Below are positions 6,602 through 13,150 of a stretch of DNA of 14,081 nucleotides, piece by piece; positions within the stretch are counted from its first letter, which is position 1; each line of letters opens with the position of its first letter. The stretch covers positions 1 to 14,081 of the forward strand of contig JAADEU010000042.1 in the NCBI GenBank assembly GCA_013153235.1, written 5' to 3'. Under the pieces are notes generated by a model. It did no database searches and was not told where the DNA came from. It was given only the letters and a program-made list of their open reading frames with translations. The position numbers and the translations under genes were made by a program. The DNA is from Aquificota bacterium. Lineage in GTDB: Bacteria > Aquificota > Aquificia > Aquificales > Hydrogenothermaceae.

Positions 6602-7225
6602 ATGAACCTGACATCAAAAAGAAAATCTTTAAAAAAGCTGTATGAGCCCTTCGGGCTCATTTTTATAAAGGCCCATATCACGCCTAATGTAATCACCCTT
6701 ATATCCATCGGTATGGGTCTTCTGGCTGCATTTTCCTATTACAAGGAAAAGCCCCTTACCGCTGCGTTTTTTCTTTTTCTCAGTGGATTTTTTGACCTTA
6801 TGGACGGTATAGTTGCAAGGGAAACAGAAAAATCCTCAAAGTTCGGGGCTGTTTTTGACTGGCTCGCAGATAAGTTTGTGGACGGTTTTGTCCTGTTTTT
6901 TATCGGAATCACATACTCAACACCTGTACTGACAGCCCTTGCCGTTGTTGTTAATATGCTCCATACATTTATAAAACCAGTCGCCTATGCCGAAATAGGT
7001 TTTTCAAACAGGGAAAAGGGTAAAATAGACGACCCCCTTGAAGGGGTGGGATTTTTTGGAAGACCGGAAACACTGCTTGCGATAATCGTGTTTTCTATAC
7101 TTGAGCATTTCAACCTGTTTGGAGGGCTGGAAACAGGGTTTATTGTGATAACGGCACTTATGACCCTCTCCCTGTTCCAGAGGGTTATATACCTGTACAG
7201 AAAATACAACAAAGATTACGATTAA
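6602..7225 (+). CDS. CDP-alcohol phosphatidyltransferase family membrane protein
   Basis: 207 residues, an integral membrane enzyme that transfers a phosphatidyl-type group from a CDP-lipid to an alcohol. The full family signature is present: D65-x2-D68-G69-x2-A72-R73-x8-G82-x3-D86-x3-D90. Several hydrophobic segments follow (about 30-47, 52-65, 94-120, 155-190). The N-terminal HITPNVITLISIG is typical of the family. The acceptor alcohol (glycerol phosphate, inositol phosphate, serine or other) cannot be read from the sequence; the size and the PN-x-IT motif fit PgsA- or archaetidylinositol-phosphate-synthase-like members equally. ATG 6602 follows AAGGGA (6591-6596) by 5 nt and lies 13 nt after ilvC. 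A terminator-like hairpin occurs within its first 22 codons. Confidence 0.92.
   Translation: MNLTSKRKSLKKLYEPFGLIFIKAHITPNVITLISIGMGLLAAFSYYKEKPLTAAFFLFLSGFFDLMDGIVARETEKSSKFGAVFDWLADKFVDGFVLFFIGITYSTPVLTALAVVVNMLHTFIKPVAYAEIGFSNREKGKIDDPLEGVGFFGRPETLLAIIVFSILEHFNLFGGLETGFIVITALMTLSLFQRVIYLYRKYNKDYD
6642..6664 (+). terminator. Terminator-like hairpin inside the start of the phosphatidyltransferase gene
   Basis: A perfect 8-bp stem, ATGAGCCC (6642-6649) with GGGCTCAT (6653-6660), closes a TTC loop. A run of five Ts (6660-6664) follows at once. It has the form of an intrinsic terminator 54-76 nt downstream of the ilvC stop, but it lies within codons 14-21 of the next gene. It could partly terminate ilvC transcripts, or the resemblance may be accidental because the bases also encode YEPFGLIF. 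It is the only such structure I found in the window. Confidence 0.4.
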
Positions 7226-7237
7226 AAGGGGATAAGG

Positions 7238-7903
7238 ATGCACAGACCTTATACGATAATAGTTTCTGAGGTTACAGTTGATGGAAAACTCACCCTCAGG
7301 AAGGGAAGGTCCTCAAAAGAAATAATGCAGTTTATGGATGATGAGGCAAACAGGTACCTCCACGAACTGAGGGCAAAGGTTGATGGTATAATGGTCGGGG
7401 CAGAAACAATCAGAACAGACAACCCGTTTCTTACTGTCAGATACGTGGAGGGAAAAAACCCAACAAGGATTGTCCCCACATCAAAAGCAGACATACCACT
7501 GGATGCAAATATACTGGAAAAACACGCACCAACAATAATTGTCACCTCGGAAAAAGCCCCTGAGGAGAAGGTGAAGGCTCTGGCAGAGAAGGTTGAGGTT
7601 ATAAAATGCGGTGAGGACTCTGTTGACCTTGTTGAGATGATGGACAGACTGTACAGAAAAGGTATAAAAACCCTGATGGTGGAAGGCGGTGCCACCCTGA
7701 ACTGGAACCTTCTGAGGCTGGGACTTGTGGACGAGGTCAGATTGATACATATTCCTTTTATAGTAGGGGGAACCGATACTCCAACATTGGTAGGTGGAGA
7801 GGGTTTTTACTCATTTGATGAGGTGATAAAACTCAAACTCAGAGCCCACTTTATGAGAGGTTCACACCTTATAACAGAGTGGGAGATAAAATTTGAAGGT
7901 TAA
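7238..7903 (+). CDS. RibD C-terminal-type reductase (riboflavin pathway), standalone
   Basis: 221 residues covering only the reductase (DHFR-like) domain; the zinc deaminase domain of bifunctional RibD is absent. Family landmarks are VSEVTVDGKLTL at the start, VDGIMVGAETIRTDNPFLTVR (about 48-68) for the NADPH/substrate site, NPTRIV, and the C-terminal LMVEGGATLNWNLLRLGLVDE. These match archaeal and fungal-type 2,5-diamino-6-ribosylaminopyrimidinone 5'-phosphate reductases and bacterial RibD C-domains. The likely reaction is NADPH reduction of the ribosyl group to ribityl in riboflavin synthesis. A different pteridine- or DHFR-like substrate cannot be excluded. ATG 7238 follows an AAGGGGATAAGG ribosome site, 12 nt after the previous gene. 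Its end overlaps moaD by 11 nt. Confidence 0.88.
   Translation: MHRPYTIIVSEVTVDGKLTLRKGRSSKEIMQFMDDEANRYLHELRAKVDGIMVGAETIRTDNPFLTVRYVEGKNPTRIVPTSKADIPLDANILEKHAPTIIVTSEKAPEEKVKALAEKVEVIKCGEDSVDLVEMMDRLYRKGIKTLMVEGGATLNWNLLRLGLVDEVRLIHIPFIVGGTDTPTLVGGEGFYSFDEVIKLKLRAHFMRGSHLITEWEIKFEG
7881..7885 (+). promoter_or_regulatory. moaD: Ribosome binding site supporting the TTG start of moaD
   Basis: GGGAG lies 7 nt before TTG 7893, inside the end of the reductase gene. No ATG is available nearby in the moaD frame, and the peptide right after the TTG is already typical of MoaD. Confidence 0.55.
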
Positions 7904-8138
7904 TCTGCTTTACTTTTCTTCCATAAAGGACAGGCTTGGAAAAAGCAGGGAAGAGGTAGAACTGCCTGATGGCAGTAAAATATCCGACCTGTATAAACTG
8001 CTGGAAGAAAAATACCCACAGATTGCAGAAAGTCTGCCTTCTGTCATGTTTGCCGTAAACGAGGAGTATGCAGACAGAAACACACAGCTAAAAGAGGGAG
8101 ATACGGTAGCTCTGATACCACCTGTCAGCGGCGGATAA
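7893..8138 (+). CDS. moaD: Molybdopterin synthase small subunit MoaD (ubiquitin-like sulfur carrier)
   Basis: 81 residues from a TTG start. It has the beta-grasp fold of MoaD/ThiS: N-terminal strand KVNLLYFSSIKDRLG, a central LPDGSKISDLYKLLEEKYP, then VMFAVNEEY, and the C-terminal LKEGDTVALIPPVSGG. The final Gly-Gly is the residue pair that is adenylated by MoeB and thiocarboxylated before sulfur is passed to precursor Z by the MoaE-MoaD complex. The PPVSGG tail favours MoaD over ThiS. No moaE or moeB is in the window, so its partner genes lie elsewhere. It overlaps the reductase gene by 11 nt and is followed after one base by the GH15 gene, so all three are probably co-translated. Cytoplasmic. 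Confidence 0.92.
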   Translation: MKVNLLYFSSIKDRLGKSREEVELPDGSKISDLYKLLEEKYPQIAESLPSVMFAVNEEYADRNTQLKEGDTVALIPPVSGG

Positions 8139-8139
8139 T

Positions 8140-10047
8140 ATGTACAGGGAAGCGGTAATATCCAACGGCACTCTATTTATAAACTTTGATAAATACCTGT
8201 CTCTGAGGGACTTTTACTTTCCGTATGTAGGCCAGTACAACCACCTTGGTGGAAACAAAAACCACCTTATAATCTCCGTTGACGGAAGACTCAGGTATAT
8301 GGACATAGGATGGGAAAGGAAGTTTTCCTACAGGAAAAACAGTCTGATTACAGAGATAACAGCCACAAACAGGGAACTTGGAATCCAGTTGATAATCAAC
8401 GACCTTGTACACAAATATATGCCTGTCTATATAAGGAAAGTCCGTGTTAAGAACCTCCATCCTGACAGAAAAAAGGATGTGAGGTTCTACTTTTACCATG
8501 ATTTTTGCCTGTACGAAACAGCCGTCGGCAATACAGCCCTGTACCATCCAGACCTTGACGGAATAGTCCACTACAGGGAATCCACGTATCTGCTGATATC
8601 CATTTATCCACAGTTATCGGATTACACCATATGCATGAAAAAAAACTCAGCCCTCAGGCAAATAGAAAAACAGGAACTATCCAGAAATCCAATAGCACGG
8701 GGAGAAATCGACAGTGCCGTTGCCTACTACACACAGCTTGAGGAAGAGGACACATTTTACTACTACATTATTGCAGGACACAGCTTTGATGATATAGAGG
8801 ACAAACAGAAAAGAATGCTGTCAGACACCATCCCCCACTTCATAGAAGAGACAGAAATCTTCCATCAGGGCTGGCTCAACGAAAAGAGAGAGGTCAAAAA
8901 ATCCATAGACAGGCAGATAAGGGAGCTTTACGACAGAAGCCTCCTTATAATAAAGGCCCATATGGACAGAAACGGTGGGATAATAGCCTCGGCTGACTCA
9001 AGCATATTCCACAGATTTAACAAAGACCACTACAGCTACTCATGGCCCAGGGATAACGCATTTATCGTTATGGCCCTGGACAGGGCAGGATACGGCAATT
9101 CCACAAAAAAATTTTTTGAGTTTTCCGCCAGAACAATTTCCAGAAAGGGATACTTCCTACAGAAATACCTTCCTGACGGTTCATTTGGCTCCTCCTGGCA
9201 CCCATGGATTGACGAAAAGGGCAGACCACAGCTTCCTATTCAGGAGGATGAAACGGCCCTTGTGATATGGGCTCTTTACAACCACTACAGGGAAACAAAG
9301 GACATAGAGTTTATAGACAGTATATACAGCAGGCTGGTAAGGCCTGCCGCAGAATTTATGGTCAGCTACAGGTACCCTGACGGATTACCTGTAGAAAGCT
9401 ACGACCCCTGGGAAGAACGAAGGGGAATTCTCACCTACACCTGTTCAACGGTTTATGCAGGGCTGGTCTCGGCATCAAAACTTGCCCATCTCACAGGGAA
9501 TATTGAGGAATCAGAAAAATACCTGAAGGCTGCAAAAGAGGTAAAAGAGGCAACCCTGAAAAACCTGTACGACAGGGAAAATGAAAGATTTCTGAAAATG
9601 ATTATCAGGAAGGAAAACGGAGAGACCATAAAAGACAGCACAGTTGATGCAAGTCTGCTTGCCGTTTATTTTACAGGAATGCTTCCACCAAACGATTACA
9701 GGGTGCTGAACACAGTAAATGCCATAAAAGAAAAACTGTGGGTTGATTTTGGTATACAGGGACTTGCCCGGTTTGAAGGTGACCTGTACCACCGGATAGA
9801 CAGGGATTATCCAGGAAACCCCTGGGTCATAACGACAATGTGGCTTGCAGACTGGTACATAGCAACAAACCAGATAGAAGAGGCTATCAGGCTTTTGAGG
9901 TGGGCAACAGAAAGACAGTCAGAGGCCGGACTGCTGGCGGAGCAGTACAACCCTGAAACAGGAACTCCACTGTCTGTAACCCCACTCACATGGTCCCATG
10001 CAGGGTTCTGCTACACCGTCCAGAACCTTAGCGAAAAGCTCGGTTAA
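8140..10047 (+). CDS. Glycoside hydrolase family 15, glucoamylase-like
   Basis: 635 residues with no signal peptide, so cytoplasmic. Residues 1 to about 250 form the N-terminal beta-sandwich domain seen in prokaryotic GH15. The rest is the (alpha/alpha)6 catalytic barrel, starting near RELYDRSLLIIKAHMDRNGG. Catalytic-site marks are SWPRD (301-305), PIQEDETALVIWAL (366-379), YDPWEERRG (421-429) with E425 as general acid by analogy with fungal glucoamylase, and LLAEQYNPETG with E601 as general base, followed by PLTWSHAG. The expected reaction is release of glucose from the non-reducing ends of alpha-glucans. Related GH15 enzymes also include trehalases and dextran-acting forms, so the substrate is open. 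Internal glycogen or maltodextrin is a likely target. It starts 1 nt after moaD, and its TAA overlaps the stop of the convergent lipoprotein gene. Confidence 0.93.
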   Translation: MYREAVISNGTLFINFDKYLSLRDFYFPYVGQYNHLGGNKNHLIISVDGRLRYMDIGWERKFSYRKNSLITEITATNRELGIQLIINDLVHKYMPVYIRKVRVKNLHPDRKKDVRFYFYHDFCLYETAVGNTALYHPDLDGIVHYRESTYLLISIYPQLSDYTICMKKNSALRQIEKQELSRNPIARGEIDSAVAYYTQLEEEDTFYYYIIAGHSFDDIEDKQKRMLSDTIPHFIEETEIFHQGWLNEKREVKKSIDRQIRELYDRSLLIIKAHMDRNGGIIASADSSIFHRFNKDHYSYSWPRDNAFIVMALDRAGYGNSTKKFFEFSARTISRKGYFLQKYLPDGSFGSSWHPWIDEKGRPQLPIQEDETALVIWALYNHYRETKDIEFIDSIYSRLVRPAAEFMVSYRYPDGLPVESYDPWEERRGILTYTCSTVYAGLVSASKLAHLTGNIEESEKYLKAAKEVKEATLKNLYDRENERFLKMIIRKENGETIKDSTVDASLLAVYFTGMLPPNDYRVLNTVNAIKEKLWVDFGIQGLARFEGDLYHRIDRDYPGNPWVITTMWLADWYIATNQIEEAIRLLRWATERQSEAGLLAEQYNPETGTPLSVTPLTWSHAGFCYTVQNLSEKLG

Positions 10048-10493
10048 CCTTCAAGTAGCTGGTTTATCTTTTCCTTTACCTGTACAGTCCTTGGATTATT
10101 TTCCCCGTAAAACCTTTTGTAAATCTCGTACGCCTTCTGGTAAAACTCTAAGGCAAGCTTTTTCTTTTTCAATTTCAGATAACTATCCCCCATCCTGACG
10201 TATATTTTGGCAGCCTGGGGATGGTTAAGCCTGTTCAGGTATTTGAGTTTCAGAAGGGCTTTATCGTAGTACACAAGAGCCTTGTCATAAAAACCCTCTC
10301 TGTAATACCCATCCGCCGTCCTGGTATACACCTTCACAGCCTTTTTTGCCCTGTTTATCCTCCCTAATGTCTGCTCATCAACAACCTTTTTAACTGTCAT
10401 TTCGCTGTTTTGTGTTGTAGTTCCACAGGAATACCCCAGTAGCCCTGCTGCCACAATCAGTACTATCAGATACATATACCCTCCTCTCCTCAT
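10044..10493 (-). CDS. Putative TPR lipoprotein
   Basis: 149 residues from the ATG at 10493, or 143 from the ATG at 10475. The N-terminus is RRGGY, then a hydrophobic run (MYLIVLIVAAGLL) and GYSC, a slightly irregular lipobox with Gly at -3, so probably a lipidated Cys (C23). Two TPR-like helix pairs follow: ADGYYREGFYDKALVYYDKA, and AAKIYVRMGDSYLKLKKKKL with the next helix LALEFYQKAYEIYKRFYG. It likely acts as an envelope scaffold for protein contacts; no partner is known. Start choice is unsettled. The 10493 form has the basic RR expected of a signal peptide, but the predicted transcript start lies only about 7 nt before it. The 10475 form has an AGGAGAGGAGGG ribosome site but no basic residue. 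Both stops, here and in GH15, share four bases, leaving no room for a terminator between them. Confidence 0.8.
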   Translation of the reverse strand: MRRGGYMYLIVLIVAAGLLGYSCGTTTQNSEMTVKKVVDEQTLGRINRAKKAVKVYTRTADGYYREGFYDKALVYYDKALLKLKYLNRLNHPQAAKIYVRMGDSYLKLKKKKLALEFYQKAYEIYKRFYGENNPRTVQVKEKINQLLEG

Positions 10494-10506
10494 GATATTA
10501 AACTTA

Positions 10507-10535
10507 ATTATAGGCAGTGATATACCGGGGGACAA
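10507..10535 (-). promoter_or_regulatory. Sigma-70 promoter for the TPR lipoprotein
   Basis: On the minus strand TTGTCC (10535-10530, 4/6) is 17 bases from a perfect TATAAT (10512-10507). The predicted start is near 10500, which makes the leader about 25 nt if ATG 10475 is used. Confidence 0.55.
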
Positions 10536-10562
10536 CAGTGAGGAGTGCACACAGAATCCATA

Positions 10563-10590
10563 TTGAATGTTAATCCCTAAAAACTATAAT
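10563..10590 (+). promoter_or_regulatory. Sigma-70 promoter for the Uma2 gene
   Basis: TTGAAT (10563-10568, 4/6) is 16 bases from a perfect TATAAT (10585-10590). The predicted start is near 10597, about 30 nt before the gene. It diverges from the lipoprotein promoter, and the two -35 boxes are about 28 bases apart. Confidence 0.55.
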
Positions 10591-10615
10591 TAATTTAAGG
10601 TATAAGAAAATTAAA

Positions 10616-10620
10616 AGAGG
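10616..10620 (+). promoter_or_regulatory. Ribosome binding site supporting a TTG start
   Basis: AGAGG lies 6 nt before TTG 10627. The next in-frame ATG is 31 codons further, inside the conserved fold, so the TTG is the likely start. Confidence 0.6.
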
Positions 10621-10626
10621 TCAAAA

Positions 10627-11163
10627 TTGCTGCCTGTAGAATACATACCAAGATACACAGTTGAGGACTACAGAAAATGGAAAGGAGACTGGGAGCTTAT
10701 AGAAGGGATTCCTTTTGCCATGACACCTTCTCCTTTTGGTAAACACCAGAAAATCACAGGAAATCTGGTAACTCTGCTGAATATACAGAGGGAAAACTGC
10801 CTGGAGAAAAATATAAATGTGTATGTAGAGCTTGACTGGATAATAAACGACAATACTGTTGTGAGACCTGATGTGTCTGTTCTGTGTAGGGAGGTTGATG
10901 AATACATAAAAACTACTCCTGAAGCTATTTTTGAAGTGGTATCAAAATCAACGGCACTTAAAGATGAAAAAATCAAGTTTGAGCTTTACAGGGAAGAGGG
11001 GGTAAAGTTCTACATACTGGTTTATCCTGATATCAAAAAGGTCAGAGCCTTCCGTATTAACAACAGGGAGTATGAAAAGGTCTTTGACGATGAGGATGGT
11101 ATATTCAGTTTCAATCTGTGTGGATGTGATTTTGAACTAAACATAAAAAAAGTTTTCTCCTGA
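10627..11163 (+). CDS. Uma2 family (DUF820) PD-(D/E)XK nuclease-fold protein
   Basis: 178 residues from TTG. The family pattern is complete: N-terminal YTVEDYRKWKGDWELIEGIP, then SPFGKHQKITGNL, then RPDVSVL with the Pro-Asp pair (81-82), and EAIFEVVSKSTALKDEKIKF with E103, D113 and K117, followed by YREEGVKFYILVYP. These residues build the restriction-endonuclease-like metal site. The biological role of Uma2 proteins is not established; they are often single genes in many copies, notably in cyanobacteria, and may be linked to mobile DNA. Here it stands alone, with its own promoter, between a convergent-facing lipoprotein and aspS. No partner toxin, antitoxin or methylase is adjacent. Codon use looks like its neighbours by eye. 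Confidence 0.88.
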   Translation: MLPVEYIPRYTVEDYRKWKGDWELIEGIPFAMTPSPFGKHQKITGNLVTLLNIQRENCLEKNINVYVELDWIINDNTVVRPDVSVLCREVDEYIKTTPEAIFEVVSKSTALKDEKIKFELYREEGVKFYILVYPDIKKVRAFRINNREYEKVFDDEDGIFSFNLCGCDFELNIKKVFS

Positions 11164-11211
11164 AAAACCTGACCCCTTCATACTCCACAATAAAAATTAA
11201 CTCCTGTGAAA

Positions 11212-11220
11212 TGTTATAAT
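11212..11220 (+). promoter_or_regulatory. aspS: Extended -10 promoter for aspS
   Basis: TGTTATAAT combines the TGn extension (11212-11214) with a perfect TATAAT (11215-11220). No good -35 is found 16-18 bases upstream, as is common for extended -10 promoters. The predicted start is near 11227, with a leader of about 30 nt holding a GAGGG ribosome site (11246-11250). Confidence 0.55.
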
Positions 11221-11257
11221 AATTGTTTCTATAAAACTCCACGACGAGGGAAAACTG

Positions 11258-13075
11258 ATGCTGGATAATCTCGGTGATTTCAAAAGGGACTACTTTTGCG
11301 GCGAGCTAACAGAAAACAACATAGGAGATGAGATAAGGCTCCTTGGATGGGCTGACAGTGTAAGGGACCACGGCGGTGTTATATTTATAAATCTCAGGGA
11401 TAAAGAGGGAATCGTTCAGATTGTTATAGACCCCTCTAAAAGCCCTGCAGAAGCCTACGAAAAGGCAAAAAGGGTAAGGTCTGAGTATGTTCTTGCAGTA
11501 AGGGGACGGGTAAACAGAAGACCTGCAGGGACAGAAAACCCCAAGCTAAAAACAGGCAATATTGAAGTTGCCGTTGAGGAACTGAAGATACTGAACACCT
11601 GTGACATACTGCCATTTCCTATAGAAGATGAGATAAATGTATCAGAAGAGGTAAGACTCAAATACAGGTATCTGGATATCAGAAGACCAAAGATGCTCCA
11701 GAACCTTATCCTGAGACACGAGGTCTATCAGGCAACAAGGGAGTATCTGGCAGGACACGGCTTTTTAGAAGTGGAAACACCGATGCTCACAAAGTCAACC
11801 CCGGAAGGGGCAAGGGACTTTCTGGTTCCTTCCAGACTGGAACACGGAAAGTTTTATGCACTGCCCCAGTCTCCCCAGCTTTTTAAACAGATACTTATGG
11901 TGGCAGGGATAGAAAGGTACTTCCAGATAGTAAAATGTTTCAGGGATGAAGACCTGAGAAAGGACAGACAGCCTGAATTCACCCAGATAGACTTTGAAAT
12001 GTCTTTTGTAGATGAGGAAGATGTGATAGCCGTTTCAGAAGGACTTGTCCACTACCTGTTTAAAAAGATACTGGGTATAGAAATACAGCTTCCAATAAAA
12101 AGAATTACCTACAAAGAGGTAATTGAAAAGTACGGCACAGACAAGCCGGACCTGAGATACGGTCTTGAGCTCGTTGATGTAACAGAACTTGCGAAAGAAG
12201 TGGAATTTAAAGTCTTCAGGTCTGTAGCCCAGTCTGGCGGTCTGGTAAAGGGAATTAACATAAAAGGCGGCGCAAAGCTTTCCAGAAAAGAAATAGATGA
12301 ACTTACAGAATACGCCCAGAAATTCGGTGCCAGGGGAATGGCATGGATTAAGATAAACGAAGACGGCTCCCTCCAGTCTCCAATTCTGAAGTTCTTTACA
12401 GATGAGCAAAAAGAAAGGCTTATCCAGCTAATGGAAGGTGATAAGGGAGACCTCCTTGTATTTATTGCAGACACACCTGAAACAACCCACAGGGTCCTTG
12501 GATTCTTAAGAAAGCACATAGCAGAGAAGATGAACCTCATACCCGAAGGAAAATGGGAGTTTGTCTGGGTTGTTGATTTTCCACTCCTTGAGTGGGATGA
12601 AGAGGAAAACAGACTTGTTGCACTACACCATCCATTCACCTCCCCAAAGGAAGAGGATATTGAGAAACTTGATGAGGCAATAAACAACAAAGAGCTTGCC
12701 CTGAGTTTCAAATCAAGGGCATACGACCTTGTTCTCAACGGAGAAGAGATAGCCGGTGGTTCTATCCGTATACACAGACCGGACATCCAGAAAAAGATTT
12801 TTGAGCTTATAGGCATTTCTGATGAAGAGGCAGAAGAAAGGTTCGGTTTTTTGGTGAATGCCCTCAAATACGGAGCCCCTCCCCACGGCGGTCTGGCTTT
12901 TGGGCTTGACAGGCTTGTTGCCCTTATGACAGGTTCTGACAGTATTAGGGAGGTAATAGCATTCCCCAAAACCCAGAAAGGTATATGCCCCCTCACACAG
13001 GCTCCTGACTTTGTCAGACAGGAGCAGCTTGAAGAGCTTGGTATTGAAGTTGAACTACCCCAGGAAGAAGCTTAA
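11258..13075 (+). CDS. aspS: Aspartyl-tRNA synthetase, bacterial type, probably non-discriminating
   Basis: 605 residues, the normal length for bacterial AspRS. It charges tRNA-Asp with Asp. Domains in order are: the OB anticodon-binding domain (about 10-110), the class II catalytic core with motif 2 FRDEDLRKDRQPEFTQID, the bacterial GAD insertion (about 285-420), and motif 3 GLAFGLDRLVALMTG near the C-terminus. In the anticodon domain H38 (RDHGG) and G91 (RRPAGTEN) match the His and Gly reported for non-discriminating enzymes such as that of Pseudomonas aeruginosa. Discriminating E. coli AspRS has Leu and Lys at these places. It therefore probably also makes Asp-tRNA-Asn, which needs the GatCAB amidotransferase; no gat gene is in the window. 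ATG 11258 lies 7 nt after GAGGG. Confidence 0.96.
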   Translation: MLDNLGDFKRDYFCGELTENNIGDEIRLLGWADSVRDHGGVIFINLRDKEGIVQIVIDPSKSPAEAYEKAKRVRSEYVLAVRGRVNRRPAGTENPKLKTGNIEVAVEELKILNTCDILPFPIEDEINVSEEVRLKYRYLDIRRPKMLQNLILRHEVYQATREYLAGHGFLEVETPMLTKSTPEGARDFLVPSRLEHGKFYALPQSPQLFKQILMVAGIERYFQIVKCFRDEDLRKDRQPEFTQIDFEMSFVDEEDVIAVSEGLVHYLFKKILGIEIQLPIKRITYKEVIEKYGTDKPDLRYGLELVDVTELAKEVEFKVFRSVAQSGGLVKGINIKGGAKLSRKEIDELTEYAQKFGARGMAWIKINEDGSLQSPILKFFTDEQKERLIQLMEGDKGDLLVFIADTPETTHRVLGFLRKHIAEKMNLIPEGKWEFVWVVDFPLLEWDEEENRLVALHHPFTSPKEEDIEKLDEAINNKELALSFKSRAYDLVLNGEEIAGGSIRIHRPDIQKKIFELIGISDEEAEERFGFLVNALKYGAPPHGGLAFGLDRLVALMTGSDSIREVIAFPKTQKGICPLTQAPDFVRQEQLEELGIEVELPQEEA

Positions 13076-13150
13076 TTTTATTAGTTGAGGTATATCATAG
13101 TTTTTATTAGGAATTATTCTTACTTTTTATCAAAAAACTGAGGGGATATT

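Noticed and set aside
12109..12996. 295-codon open frame on the minus strand inside aspS
   Set aside because: Very Ser-rich, antisense to conserved AspRS motifs, no recognisable domain; a shadow of the Glu/Lys-rich coding strand.
13076..13150. Promoter for the sigma factor gene
   Set aside because: TTGAGG (13085-13090) and TATCAT (13093-13098) are visible, but neither has a partner box at 16-18 bases. The gene may be read from the aspS promoter or use another factor.
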